Of a stretch of 64,000 nt of DNA, positions 47,198-59,500 are shown piece by piece. Source of the stretch: Paramecium pentaurelia. Its lineage: Eukaryota > Ciliophora > Oligohymenophorea > Peniculida > Parameciidae. The position numbers and the translations under genes were made by a program. Each line of letters starts with the position of its first letter. The first letter of the stretch is position 1. Below the pieces are notes generated by a model. It worked only from the letters and a program-made list of their open reading frames with translations. It did no database searches and was not told the DNA's origin. The stretch spans positions 106,008 to 170,007 of the forward strand of contig CAJJDO010000019.1 in the NCBI GenBank assembly GCA_905183005.1, in the 5' to 3' direction.

Positions 47198-47523
47198 ATG
47201 GGTTATTTTGACTTAATTAATCAACCACTAAATGAATTTGGAGAGGAATTAACAAGTAATTTTATTGATCCAGCTAAGGACTTAAGACAGATATTGTGAC
47301 TAACTTAAAGCCTGAGTCAAGATTTAATGTTTTAGTTGGACTTTCAGTTGTTAATTTAGCTATTGGTGTAGCAGTAAAAGGAATTAAATCAAGACCCCTT
47401 TAAACAAGTTTTATAAGTTTCTTTGGATTTGGTTTAATTATTTATCCAGAATTGTACTTTGGATTGATCAGATAAAAAAAAGTGTAGTAATAAATAACAC
47501 ATCATTTTATTAAGAGAGATTGA
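47198..47523 (+). CDS. Small two-helix membrane protein, unknown
   Basis: A 23-nt intron (47256-47278) leaves 303 nt, 100 residues. It starts MGYFDLINQPLNEFGEEL, then a basic stretch, and two hydrophobic segments: FNVLVGLSVVNLAIGVAVKG and TSFISFFGFGLIIYPELYFG, both glycine-rich, joined by KSRPLQ. The tail is basic (QKKVQQQITHHFIKRD). Glycine-rich paired helices of this size occur in mitochondrial inner-membrane proteins, but I recognise no family. It lies in a 222-nt divergent arrangement with the B-box/WD40 gene and is convergent with the next minus-strand gene, 27 nt away. Confidence 0.6.
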
Positions 47524-47550
47524 ATTATTAAAAAATGCAAAAAATAATCT

Positions 47551-48030
47551 TCAAGTTTTTCTTCTTTTAAATTTTTCTTGATATTTCATTTATTTCACCT
47601 TATTCAATAAATCTACCTTAGAAGTTACTCTTCTTCTTATCAAAGACCTTTTAAATTTGGTCGGGATTATCAATTATACCTAATCCTCAGCAATCAGTTC
47701 TACAGACAAATCAGAAAAATTATTTTGATATTCCTTCTTAAGTGGACTTAAGCTATTTTCATTTAAACTCCTATTAACTCTTCCTGTCGTTTAGTTATTA
47801 TTATCACTCTTATTTAAGTAAATCCAATCTTATGTTTTAATTTAACCAACAGTTTGCAAAGGGCGAGAAGAATATTGATCAGAATATGAGGAAATTGAAC
47901 TCACAGAATCTAGAATTTATCTTGGATGCTCAAAAATTGCCCTTTTGATTGAATTGCACTCACTTTCTGCACCACAATTATTTTACTTTTGTTTAGATGC
48001 AATCTATAAACTTTAACAAGCACTACCCAT
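47551..48030 (-). CDS. Small protein with N-myristoylation-type start, unknown
   Basis: An uninterrupted 159-residue frame. The start MGSACQSLQIASK fits the N-myristoyltransferase consensus (Gly2, Ser or Thr near position 6) with a Cys at position 5 suited to palmitoylation, so membrane anchoring is likely. The middle is Ser/Asn/Gln-rich and polar (ILDSVSSISSYSDQYSSRP). The C-terminus is very basic (KFKRSLIRRRVTSKVDLL, then QEKFKRRKT). No catalytic motif is visible. A possible 32-nt intron within it gives a worse continuation, so I keep the unspliced frame. Confidence 0.55.
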
Positions 48031-48614
48031 TTAATTAAATTAATATCACAAACTCATCTGATTTATTGTTAATTTAATTTTTATAAAAAGGATAAAGAAA
48101 TAATGTAAGTTGAATTAATAAAATGTAAAAACCACTTTTTATTACCAAAAATATCAATCCATATCAAAGAAAAGCAGTTTCAAACTTTTGATTTAGATAT
48201 TTTTTAAAAGAAAACAATAAAAATTATAATTAGAATGCCTTAATTCCAAATAATTTTTATATTCTGAAATGAAACTAATTCTAATCTATTTAAGATATCC
48301 ATAATTTATCAATTAATATTATTTAATTGTAACAAAAAATATATTATTAAATAGTATTGACATAGAATTGTATCAATCTTAGATATTATTAAATAGCCAT
48401 CTTTGGAAATCAAAGTACAAATTACTTAATTTTAAGATTTTAATAAGAATTATTTAAAATTTTCATTTTAGACGAGTTTTAGGAAAAATTAATTTCGAAA
48501 AAAAATTAGTGCTATGATGAATGAATAATATTTAAGTTTTTAAATATTGAATGTTTAAATATTAATTAAAAAAAAGTAATTTATTAATTTTCCCCACTAA
48601 AATATTAAATAAAA
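48031..48614. other. Gene-free AT-rich stretch
   Basis: About 580 nt without a gene I can support, on either strand. Only short A and T runs are seen. Confidence 0.5.
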
Positions 48615-50865
48615 TCAATCTATTAGATTGTGAGCTAATTTAAATTATTATTATTCGTATTAGTGCTATTCTTAAAGCTTTTGAATTCTTTATTAAGCTT
48701 TCTATCTTTCTAAACTTTAAAGTTTTTCTAATTTTGCTCTATTTTCAGATTTACAATTTCTCAATTTATCATCTCTTCTATTTTCATTTGCTTATTCTTC
48801 CATAAAGACTCTCATTATCTCCTAGTTTTATCTTTAAATTATTTAATTTAACTCAAATAACACTTCTGGACTTGGTGGCTCAGCTGGTTTTGATTAGACT
48901 ATTTCTTACTTTTTAATTCTTTTTGGAGATTTTTTTTATTCTTAACTATAATAATATATTATTACATTATTGTTATTCTGGTTATTATTATTGTAATTAT
49001 GTTTATTCTAAAGGTTTTGTTTAATTATTCAATGTTTCTTATAATTATGGGGATGATGAATTAATTTCAGGGAGTTTATCTTAAGCTTTTGTTGATCTAA
49101 CAGTACTAAAAGGTTTAGTTATAGTCATTAATTTTTTATTATTATTTTTATTAATTGATTAAGATTAGGATTTTCTAGCAAAATTTTATTCTTCTTATGT
49201 TGATGATTTTAAATCAGTTGTTGTAATACCTAATTACTTTTAGATTTCAGAAGGAGGGATCTTTCCTTCTCTAATTTTCTCTAATTTTAATAAAAGATCT
49301 CTTTTTTGTTTATCAATTTCTCTTCTCATATTTTATCTTTATATTAATAATTATTCTAAATCTTCTTAAATTTTATCAGCTCTTTCCATCTTTTCATTTA
49401 ATTTTTCTTATAATTTCATTCTATCATATTCTTATTTTTTCATAATTCTTTCAACATTATCTCTTTTATCAATTCTTTTTAATGTATCTAAATTTCTTTT
49501 ATCAGTAATTTAAATAGATCTTTCAAATTATATTTTTTATAAATTATCATCTTTTTCTTAAAACTTTTTCAAAAATTCTTCAATTCTATCTTTTTATCTT
49601 TACTCATTTTATAATAATACTTGATGTCTTTATTATTCTTTTTCATGTTCTTCTTATCTCTTTTTTTCTTTTTCTTTTTCTTATTCTTTTTCTAATTACT
49701 TTCTTCTCTCTTCAGCTTCATCTATTTTTTTTAAATACTCTTTTTTTTTCTCTAATTCCATTTATTCATTTTATTCAATAACTTTTCTTATCATTTCTGC
49801 ATGTTATTCAGCTTCTATTTTTTATTATTCTAATTTTTTTCTTTTTTCTTCTTCAAATTATAATCTTTTTTATTCACTAATTTATAATTTTTTTTCAACA
49901 TCTTCTTTAACTCTTAGAACTTCTTATTCATTTCTTTCTTTTGCTTATTTAATTCTTTCTTCATTTTCTATTCTTGCCTTTTCTGCTTCTTATTTTTTCT
50001 TTTCTTTTTGTTCTTCCATCATTTTTTTCCTTTATTCAGCCTTCTCATCCATTTCTTTTTTTCTTTTTTCTAATGCTTCCAATTATAACCTAATATTTTC
50101 CTCATTTAATTTCCTTAATTTTTCTTATTATGCCTTCTTTTCCTCCTCTTTCTTTTTGTTTTCTTCTTCTCTTAATCTTTATTTTAATTCCTCTTATTTT
50201 ATACGTTCTTATTCTTTAGATTCAAGCAATTTCATTCTTTCCTTCAATGCCAATTCTTCTTGTTCCTTTTTTTATTACTTCTGCAACTCCTTCTATCTCT
50301 TGATTTCTTCCTATTAGGCTCTTTTCCTTTCCAATTCTAATTCTCTCTATTTCTACTTAATCTTCTCATCTTACAACTTCTTTTCATTTTATTCCTTAAT
50401 CTCTTATAATTTTAATTCGAACTCTAGCATATTTTCAATCTCTTTTTGTTATTTCTTCTTAATCTTTTCAATTTATTACTTCTCTTTCTCAATTAAAGAT
50501 GAAGCATCTTATTAGGAATATTTAGATATCATTTTACTTTTACCTAATCCATCAGGACTCCACAATCCTAAATATAATTGTTACACTATTTTACCTGTCT
50601 TTTCATCTTCCAAAACTATATGTCTTTATTTAATAAGATCTCTATATTTTTCTTCCCTCTTCTCTTCAAAATGTTTATAATATGTCTCTATTCCTTTAGC
50701 ATCCAAATTAGATAGTCTATATTTTTTTTGATATTCTTCAAATGAAACTTTAACTATTTCACTAGGACTAATTCCTTCTCTTCTGCAAGCCTCTAAAGAT
50801 CTAGGTGTATTAACTTCAGGAGCATTGGGTTAATGAAAGCCAAAATCTTATAGGGACACTTTCAT
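48615..50865 (-). CDS. Long coiled-coil protein, CCDC177-like N-terminus
   Basis: With one intron (48941-48965) this gives 741 residues. The N-terminus APEVNTPRSLEACRREGISP followed by PSEIVKVSFEEYQKKYR and YYKHFEEKREEKYRDLIKQR matches the conserved head of CCDC177-type proteins (PRSLEAC-R-G-P-EL, then YE-E-RR-KL). Residues about 150-580 are an almost unbroken Glu/Lys/Gln/Arg coiled coil. The tail is Pro/Gln-rich and then helical (KPAEPPSPEVLFELNQII). Such proteins bind microtubules or basal bodies, but the specific role is unknown. The start is only 24 nt from the methionine aminopeptidase stop on the same strand. Confidence 0.7.
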
Positions 50866-50888
50866 TAAAATAATTATTAAAATATAAG

Positions 50889-52007
50889 TCATATACCAGT
50901 CTCATCCTCTCTCTTTGTCAAAACTTCATATCCATTTTCAGTTATTAAAATCATATGTTCCCATTGAGCTAACATTATAAATAGTTAACAATACCACTAG
51001 GATTATCTGGAGAAACAACAGTAAAATTATCTTTCCACATTAAATATTAATCATGACGCATCAAAAGAATAGGTTCTATTGTAAATACATTTCCTGGAAC
51101 CATTACACCTGGATAATCATTTACTATATATATATATTAAATATTAATTACAATTGTGAATTATTGTTGGAGGCATATGCATCAATTCACCTATCCCATG
51201 TCCTGTAAATAATTCACAAACAGTAAATCCTTCATCACCAGCAACTTCTTCAATGATATCTCCAATTTTACTGAATTTCTATCCTGGCTTACATATTTTA
51301 ATCGCTTCATAAAGAGCCTATTCTATTTGTGGAAATAATTTATAACTTTTTGAGTTGTATCTATTAATTTAGTAATTTCTGGATTCATTTCAGGAACCTA
51401 TGCCATAACACTTGTATCTCCATGTACTCCATCATAAAATATAGTCACATCGATATTTAAGGAATCTCCACCATTTAAAGGTCTAAGATTAGGTATTCCG
51501 TGACAACACACTTCATTCACAGATGTACAAACACTCTTAGGAAATCCCATAAATCCTATTGGAGAAGGATATGCATTTTGTGAAATTATGAATTCATGAA
51601 CTATCTTATCCAAATCATCTGTTGTCATTCCTAATTTGACTGATTTTTGAGCCACATAAGCAGTTTATGCTGCTATTTAAGCTGCTTTTCTTAATTCTAT
51701 TTTTAAATCATACTTTTTTACTTTGGATCATATCTTAATTATGAACTACAGGTGCTCCTTCATATATCCCATAGATAGGCTTTGTCTCACCTATTATACT
51801 TAATTGTTTCTCATACTTATATAACTTGGTCTTTGAATATGTGATGGTACTGCTCTAGCTGGAACTACACCATATTGACCCTAAATAAAAATTCATAATT
51901 CATACCTCAATGATAGGTTTAGAAAAGTACTTAATATGGCTTCTTTTTCTTTATTTAATTCTTCCTATTTGACTAAATTGGTATTGCTTTCCAATTCTCA
52001 AAAACAT
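50889..52007 (-). CDS. METAP1: Methionine aminopeptidase type 1, one-base frame break
   Basis: It removes the initiator Met from nascent proteins. Introns 51881-51905, 51791-51816, 51318-51346, 51124-51151 and 50969-50994. Core sequence: VPARAVPSHIQRPSYI, AYPSPIGFMGFPKSVCTSVN, VCCHGIPNLRPLNGGDSLNI, DVTIFYDGVHGDTS, GDIIEEVAGDEGF, LFTGHGIGELMHMPP, NVFTIEPIL, QWEHMILITENGYEVLT. All five metal ligands (D, D, H, E, E) are present. A run of six A at 51714-51719 (minus strand) should be five: with six the frame hits TGA after DMIQSKKV; with five it continues KKYDLKIELRKAAQIAAQTA. The usual N-terminal zinc finger is not recognisable. The start at 52007 is uncertain. Confidence 0.88.
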
Positions 52008-52018
52008 GAATTAATTTT

Positions 52019-53891
52019 ATGTAATTTTTAATTGCAATTCCATTTTTTTTGACCGCTTATACTTAATCTCTCGAATTAGAAACCCTTGAATATTATTCTT
52101 AAATCTATTCACCAGGTAATGAATTTATAAATATTTAGGAACTAAACTTACATTGAGCAGAGAAGCCACATAATTTTGTTATGCATAATAAGGAAAAATT
52201 GTGGAAAATATTTTGAGCAAAACTGAATTTTAAACTGATGCGATTGCTTTCACAAAAGTAGAAAATGACACTATTATAATACTTAATTCCAAAGGATAAA
52301 TATTAAAAGAAGAATAGAATATTATATTAACTTTACCTAAATTTGAATCCAAAGACTGTAGAATGTTATCTAATACTTAAAGTGTTGCAATTTATTGTTT
52401 TGACACTCAACATTTATATGTAATACAGAATTTATGTAATAATTAATTAATTCTTAGAGAACGTAACTGAATATTAACTTGACAATATCAAGGATATTTA
52501 AATTTTTTAGGACAAGTACATTGTGTTAAAAGGAAAAGAATTGTTTTTTAATTTTAATGAAATAATAGATTCTATTAATACTACTTCAATCGAAGTATTT
52601 AGAATAATAAATAACAAAAATCTTGTGGTTTTAGCATCTTAAAATTAAACAAGTGTTATTTATATTTATAAATTTGTCCTTGATTAATTTGTTTATAATA
52701 GGAAAGTAATACTTAAAAGATTGTACGAAAATCCTACTTCAATTTTAATGACAGAGAATGAAGATATTTACTTAGCAACTTCATATCAATTAATGAAATA
52801 TGATGGTTCAGAAAATGTGTATGAGATTAGGAATATAAAAAATTTGTATAATCTCCATAAGCAAGATATAATTATTAGTATTAGTAATTTTGGAGTTTTT
52901 GAATAAGAGGATGATTAAATAGAACTGTAATACTTAAGAATATTGATTTTAGTTATAATTTAATGGCAAATCCTATGTAAATAATTGATTTGATTATTGG
53001 AAAGAACAATAATTATGTTTTGAGTCGATAGTATTTGTATTAGGTTATGTATTCAACATTTAATCCTGAATTAATATGCTATCCTTAAGTATATCATAAA
53101 TCAGGAATATATGAATTAGGAATAAAAGGTTATTATATTGGTTCTATTAGTTAGAAAATGATGAAGAAGAAAAGGTGATTGATATCCAAATTTAATATCC
53201 AATTCTTACTTCTAGAAATGAACATTGGTTATGGATTGGAGCTGGAATATTTTTAGTTGGAGTTTTGGCTTTAGGTAACTTTATATTATATTGTAGTGTA
53301 TTGCATATATGGAAGTTATAGATTGTATAAATTAAGATAAATGAAATATTTTAATGAGTAGAAAGGTGTTTATTAAAAATAGTTATGATATTAATAATAA
53401 TAATGTATCAACTTACAAAATAATTGGTTGATTTTCGAAGGAATCAATTTCTAAATTAAGGACTTTAGACAGAATTCACTATTCAATCTGAAAATGCGTA
53501 TTGATATTATTTGAATGTATAGAAATAAATTAGTGAGTGTTGGATCACAATTAAAAAATCTAAACAATATTGAGAAACAACGTTATTTACGACCTGATTC
53601 ATCTTATGATGAAAGTTCAGGGGAATCTAGTGTTATGTGTGAATAGATACGTTAAAAAAGATTAAGTGTAGAAGATGTTCTTTCAATAGTAATTGATTCA
53701 GAATGCAATCAAGTCATTAAATTGGAGCCTAAACCTTTTTAGAAAAAGTAATAAAGAAAATAATAATTAGCAATCGAGTAGATCAAGAGTGGGAATCATA
53801 AAAAACAATAATAATATAGGATATCGATGAGGAAGCCATAGACAATCTAGACTTAAATGAATTTTTTGATGAATAGTATACAATTTTATGA
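52019..53891 (+). CDS. Type I membrane protein with large lumenal domain, unknown family
   Basis: A clear signal peptide (MQFLIAIPFFLTAYTQSLEL) starts 11 nt from the divergent METAP1 ATG. Two introns (about 52107-52129 and 52434-52455) connect the lumenal domain, which has repeated beta-strand stretches (DTIIILNSKGQILKEEQ, SVAIYCFDTQHLYVIQ, NEDIYLATSYQLMKYDG) suggestive of a propeller. A transmembrane helix (WLWIGAGIFLVGVLALGNFI) lies near 53240, followed by a Ser/Gln-rich cytosolic tail ending in an acidic segment (DIDEEAIDNLDLNEFFDE) at TGA 53889. Frame changes near 52925, 53125 and around 53360-53520 could not be resolved, so exon borders there are approximate. If the tail is separate, the first gene would end at 53357. 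Confidence 0.5.
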
Positions 53892-54777
53892 ATTGCGGTT
53901 TAAGGATAAGCACTTCATATAGTTTAAACGAGTTTAGCTTGGCAGCTATGCAGGCAAGCTATCAATAATTATTCGTATGAAAGAAGACAAAGGAGCTTAG
54001 TATGTGTATTACAATTTAGTGACTTCATCTCATAAATACAGGAAGGCATTTGGTGATAATATAGAAGTAATCATTTAACTTATTATTAACTAGATTGCTT
54101 AACTAAAATATATTGATAAATAGATCAATAAAAATGAGATCACTGTTGTAATGAGATTCTTGCCGGCAAATTTTAATAGTGAAAAGTTGGAAGCCTTACA
54201 AAACATAAGAAGTGAGGAGTTATTTACATGTATTAATTAATTTAATTTGATAGATTAAGGATTGAAGTATGGTATTTTTAAAACTTCTGATTATGAGATT
54301 GCTGGAAATATTAAAAAGAAAATAATAAGGTATTAATGGGATTTATATAATAATAAGTTATTTCTAAAACAAAAAATATAATGATATTCGCATTACTATA
54401 AAGGCTAAAAAGAAATCTACAAAAGAGAAGATCAAAGCATTTTTAGATGAAGAATCATATAATCCAAGATCCTAATTAGAATAAAAGATTGGAATGCCCT
54501 TAAGTCCACTCAAAGTACCTCCTCTTATAGTGAAAGAAATTGAATAACCCAAAATAAAACCTACAGTTATATAACCCACAATTTGTGCTATGTAATTATT
54601 ATTTTTACATTATTTAGATAAATAGCTGTTCCATAGGTTTAATTTAAATAGGTAAAACCAGCTGAAATTAAACCTACAATCATAGAATAAAGTGATTAGA
54701 AATTAATTGCAAGAGCTGTTTAATTAAAACCAGTTACATTAACAGTTGATAGAGAAAGAAGTTCAAGAAAAAGATGA
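53869..54777 (+). CDS. Protein of unknown function
   Basis: Introns 54330-54357 and 54592-54617 leave 855 nt, 284 residues from the ATG at 53869 (another in-frame ATG is at 53857). The first 170 residues look folded (FYELRFKDKHFIQFKRVQLG, KLSIIIRMKEDKGAQYVYYN, EITVVMRFLPANFNSEKLEA). The rest is a Pro/Lys/Gln-rich tail with repeated K-P-T-I/V motifs (KPTVIQP, KPAEIKPTIIEQ, LKPVTLTVD) and a basic end. The start overlaps the upstream gene's stop by 23 nt, so the boundary may be wrong, or the two may be one gene. No family recognised. Confidence 0.55.
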
Positions 54778-54855
54778 TTTAATAATAATCATTATTAGTA
54801 TTATTAAAAAAAATATCAAAATAAAAAATATATATTTAAATTTATGGTACAGATA

Positions 54856-56340
54856 TCAGTGTGTTCCAACTTAACTTGCATCGAATTTATATTTTTTCAA
54901 TACTGGATCAATATTACCCCATATTGTTAATGATGGTTACTTTCCTAATATCCAATTTTTAACACAATTTTATATATCTAATTCTGTCACATTTGCTAAA
55001 TTTTATGCAATTTCTTATCTATAAACTCTTCTATCAAAATAAAGTATTTAATTTGCTATAGCTTATGAGATATCATTTCCTGTTTCATGTTAACATAATT
55101 CTATAAATAATCTTCGTTTTGATCTTTACAATTCTTCAGATGATACCTTATTACCATATTCTTCAAATATTTTCTTTGAAACTTCAATACAAGAATCCAA
55201 TTAATTAGGATTCACTAAAAAATAATTCCCAAATAAAGCTGTATCTTTATATGGAGTATATACTGCCTTTTAAGTTGTAATTTCTGGATAATTTAATAAT
55301 TGTTTTTAAAATGAATTTAAATTTGATTACTCAAATATTGCTGCTTCTAAAAAGTTTTATGGTTTATCTCCTAAAAGTCTTTACAAAATTAAAAAATGAT
55401 AATAATGAGGATCAGTCCATTCTGGTCCTTAATAAAATAAACCTACATTAATATCTTCTGTCAATTCACTTTACATTAAAAATACTTCACTTTAAAATTC
55501 AACTGGAATTTCTTTTTTAAGTTATTACTTTTTTTTATGAATTTTACTAAAATGCTTAGTGACATATTCACATAATTATTCTTATTAAATATTACCAACT
55601 CCACAAACTATTAGATTTTCTCCATAATAATTATTTTAATGATATTCAGCTATCATATCTCTTGTAATGGAATACATATTTTAAATCTTACCTAAGATTG
55701 GTAATGACATTTAATGATTTTTATAAGCCTTTTAATATAAAATTAGATCATTACTGAACGATGAGATATTTCAATCAATGTTTCAAATTACATTTTTCTA
55801 GTTTCAAATAATTCTCTATAAATTGTATGTCTTTCCCTTTCTACATCTGATTTTGCATAAATTGAATTTGTGAGCATATCTCCAAGAATTTCAACAGCAT
55901 TTTCAGCCTTATTTTTTTATGCATTTATTGTATATGATGTATTTTCTCTTGAAGTATATGCATTCAATTATCCACCAAAATTCTCAACATCACATTCCAA
56001 TCGATCTCTACTTCTTTTACCAGTTCCCTAAAAATATATTGAATAAATAAACTACTTTAAAATGTAAATGCTCTAAAAAATGTGCTGTTCCACTTGTTGC
56101 CTCTGTTTCATTTCTACTTCCACATTTGATATATATAGTAATACTTTTTAATATTAATAATTATAATTACTGTGCTAATTCAGATGGCCAATATTCTGTA
56201 CATACTCTAATACCATTTGATAGAATTGTGTCACCAAATTCTCTATCTACACTTACATTTTGTGGAATTTCTTAATGTCTAAATTATTTCAGATTATAAA
56301 GTGTGCTAAAACCCTTTTATAACACTTTCCTAATAATCAT
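54856..56340 (-). CDS. PMPCB: Mitochondrial processing peptidase beta subunit (M16 metallopeptidase)
   Basis: It cleaves presequences from imported mitochondrial proteins. Introns 56144-56170, 56028-56055 and 55729-55754 leave 1404 nt, 467 residues, the standard length. The inverted zinc motif H-x-x-E-H is present in TAHFLEHLHFKGTGKRS, with the distal Glu in NKAENAVEILGDML. Further matches: GGQLNAYTSRENTSYT, VERERHTIYRELFE, DNYSGENLIVCG-type segment YYGENLIVCGVGNI, LYFDRRVYRQEI. The N-terminus MIIRKVLQKGFSTLYNLKQF is a plausible mitochondrial presequence. The intact HxxEH distinguishes it from the inactive alpha subunit and core proteins. It is convergent with the upstream unknown gene. Confidence 0.93.
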
Positions 56341-56528
56341 AATTATATTTAATTTAATTATTTTTGTAATTAGATTTAATAAGAGATTGTTATAGAATTT
56401 CTCAACTTATTAAATTTACACACTCCTAATATATTCTCATCCAATTTAATGGAATATCTCAGGCAAGAATTTAGAATTATTTCAAGGAGTTAAATTTTAT
56501 TTAAATAATAAATATTTTGATTAATAAA

Positions 56529-59500
56529 ATGTCGGATTATGATTCTGACATAGAATTTGAATAGTGTTTTATAGATGATGGGGTAACTTAAATTCTATTG
56601 ATTCTAGCTATCTAATTGGATAAGAAATTGCTATATAAAAAATTATAATGTAGACAAAATTCTCTGTAGATTAAATTAAGAAAAATAATTAGAAAAGAAA
56701 TTGGAATATCTTCATCCAAATCATCAATAATTCGATTCTTATTATTATTTAATTAAGTAAATAAACTAAAACATCAGATAATATCAAAGTATCGATCTAT
56801 ACTTAGAATTATTAATAAAATCTCAGAGTTTTTCAAATGAAATTTTAGAGAGATGTCATCTAATAATAACTTAAACAGACTCAATTTATAATTTATAGAG
56901 TAAAATTGAAGAGCTATTTCAAATATTTTATTGCTTGAAAGATATTGATATGAATATCTTAAAGTAATCAAATATTTCTTTAATATTCTCTTTATGTAGG
57001 ATTATCAAAATGGATTACCCTAAAAATGAATTCAAATCATTCATTCATTAATTCAATAATTTTCTTAGGTTAATATAAGCAAATGCTCAAAAGTTTTAAT
57101 ATAAAAATACTCCTGTGTATCCAGTATCTTTAGAATTTATATAATTTAAAGGTGAAAATAAATAAATCTTTGGAGAACTTCCAGAATTAGATACAAAAGA
57201 GAAATCTCTATTAAAATACTTAGATTAACACTTTAATATTTTAAGAGAAGACTATATATATATTATGAGAAAATCAATAAGTTATTTATCTGAAACAGGA
57301 TTTTATAACTCCATTAAAAGTGAATACCTTAATAATATAGGTTTATATTAAAATATAAATTTAATATCATTTGAAATGAACAATTATGATTTATTATGGA
57401 AAATATCTTTAGAATAATTTGATTTAGATGGACGAAAATATAAAATTATTGATTGGAATAGATCAAAAAAATTAAGTCGAGGTTCTCTGATTTGTATAAC
57501 TAATGTTGAATGCCATCCTTTACTTTTTGGTGTAATTACTTAAAGAAGCACTAATTAAGATAACTATTAGAATTAAAATAAAATTAATTTAGAATTTCGA
57601 TTTCTGAATCCAAAATCATAAATAATGGAGTTCTTAATTTTATTAAATTAAAACTCAATTTTAATTGAATATTAAACTTAAATTGAGCCATGTATTTATT
57701 TTTTAGAATAATTAAAAAAAATAGAAAAATTACCCTTTGATAATTTGATTCTCAAAAATTAGAATAAAGTATTTCATCCAAAATATCTTCAATAAAATTC
57801 ATTATATTAAATAGATTTATCAGAATAAAATAGATATTATCGGCAAAAAATTGATGTGTTAAACGAAAGTTGGCCTGATATGGAATCAACTTTGGATAAT
57901 TCATAATTAAAAGCTATAAAATTAATTCTTTCAAAAGAAGTAGCTTTAATTAAAGGACCTCCAGGAACTGGAAAAACTTATTGTGGTGTTTTAGCTGTTA
58001 GAATTTTATGTGAAAATTTGATGCAAAATAATTTTCCTATTTTGATAGTTTGTTCGACAAATCATGCTTTAGAGAAATTCCTGGAGAGCCTTATTTAATA
58101 TGTTTCATCCAGAGAAATAGCAAAACTTGGAGCAATTCCTAAATCTGCTGCTCTTAAAGATATCCATTTTTAATATAGATCAGAAATTCAATTTAATTGG
58201 AATTAGTTCAAAGAACTCAAAAATTAAATAAGAATAATTTTCAATAGATTAAGTTAATATGATTATTTTATCAATCCGAAAGATATTTAAAGAATTCTGG
58301 CCTGAATTAAGTCATAAATTAATTCATAATTTTCTTGATGATATTAATTTGGATAAATCATAAATTGATGTAAATTATATCTTAAATTGTTGGATTAAAG
58401 GAAACCGTCCAAACTGTTCAAATTTTTATGATTAGGAAGAACTAAGAGGAATGCATAAATATTTTAAGAATTATAAAATCACTGAATCAGTTCATACAAA
58501 TAATATTTTTGAAAAAGTTTATGAATCGTATGTTGATGATTATTACAGTGATGAATAAGATGAAGATTTAGATAGTTTAGGTAGTTTTATAGATTTTGAG
58601 GATGAATATTAAGAAGATGAATTTGATTTTCAATAAGAAAATGAAATTAAAATTAACTACAATAAATTACAATTACATTATAATTTTGATGGAATTGAAG
58701 AGATTTAGAAACAAATATAAAAATAAACATTTAATCCTTGGGAACTTAATTATTATGATATATAGTAAATAATTTAATATTTGAAGTTTCTCAAATATAA
58801 GAAAGATTGTTTATTATTTGAAGATAAATATAAATAATTTAAGGAAATGTCCCAAACTTTAAAAAATCTTTACGATGATGAAGAAATTAAAAAATTGAAT
58901 CAATACAAGATTATTGGAGTAACAGTATCTAGTGCAGCAAGACATTTATCAAAATTATAATAACTAAATTCAAAAGTTTTAGTAATAGAAGAAGCTGCAG
59001 AAGTGTTAGAATCCCATATTGCATGTATTTTGATGAAAAATTTATAACATCTTATTTTAATAGGAGATCATAATTAATTAGGCCCTTAATTAAAATGTTA
59101 TGATTTAAAAATTAAATATAAAGGAAATATTTCATTATTTGAAAGATTTTATAAAAATAAGATTCCATATGTAGAATTAACTTTTTAAAGAAGAATGAAA
59201 ACTAAATTTGCTGATTTTATTAGACTTAACTATGGAAAACAATATTAAGATCATAGTTATGTTGAAGAAAATAGAAATAATTTAGATATTATAGGTTTAG
59301 AACATGATTTATTGTTTTTTAATCATTCTTGGTTAGAAAGTGAAGATAAGAAATCAAAAGAAAATATTTAAGAGGCTAAAATGATATTGTAAATGGTTTA
59401 ATACCTGGTAAAAGTTGGATATGATTAGTAATAAATTAGTGTTCTATCATTATATTCAAGGCAAGTTAACATTTTGTAGAAATATTTTATAAAATAATCA

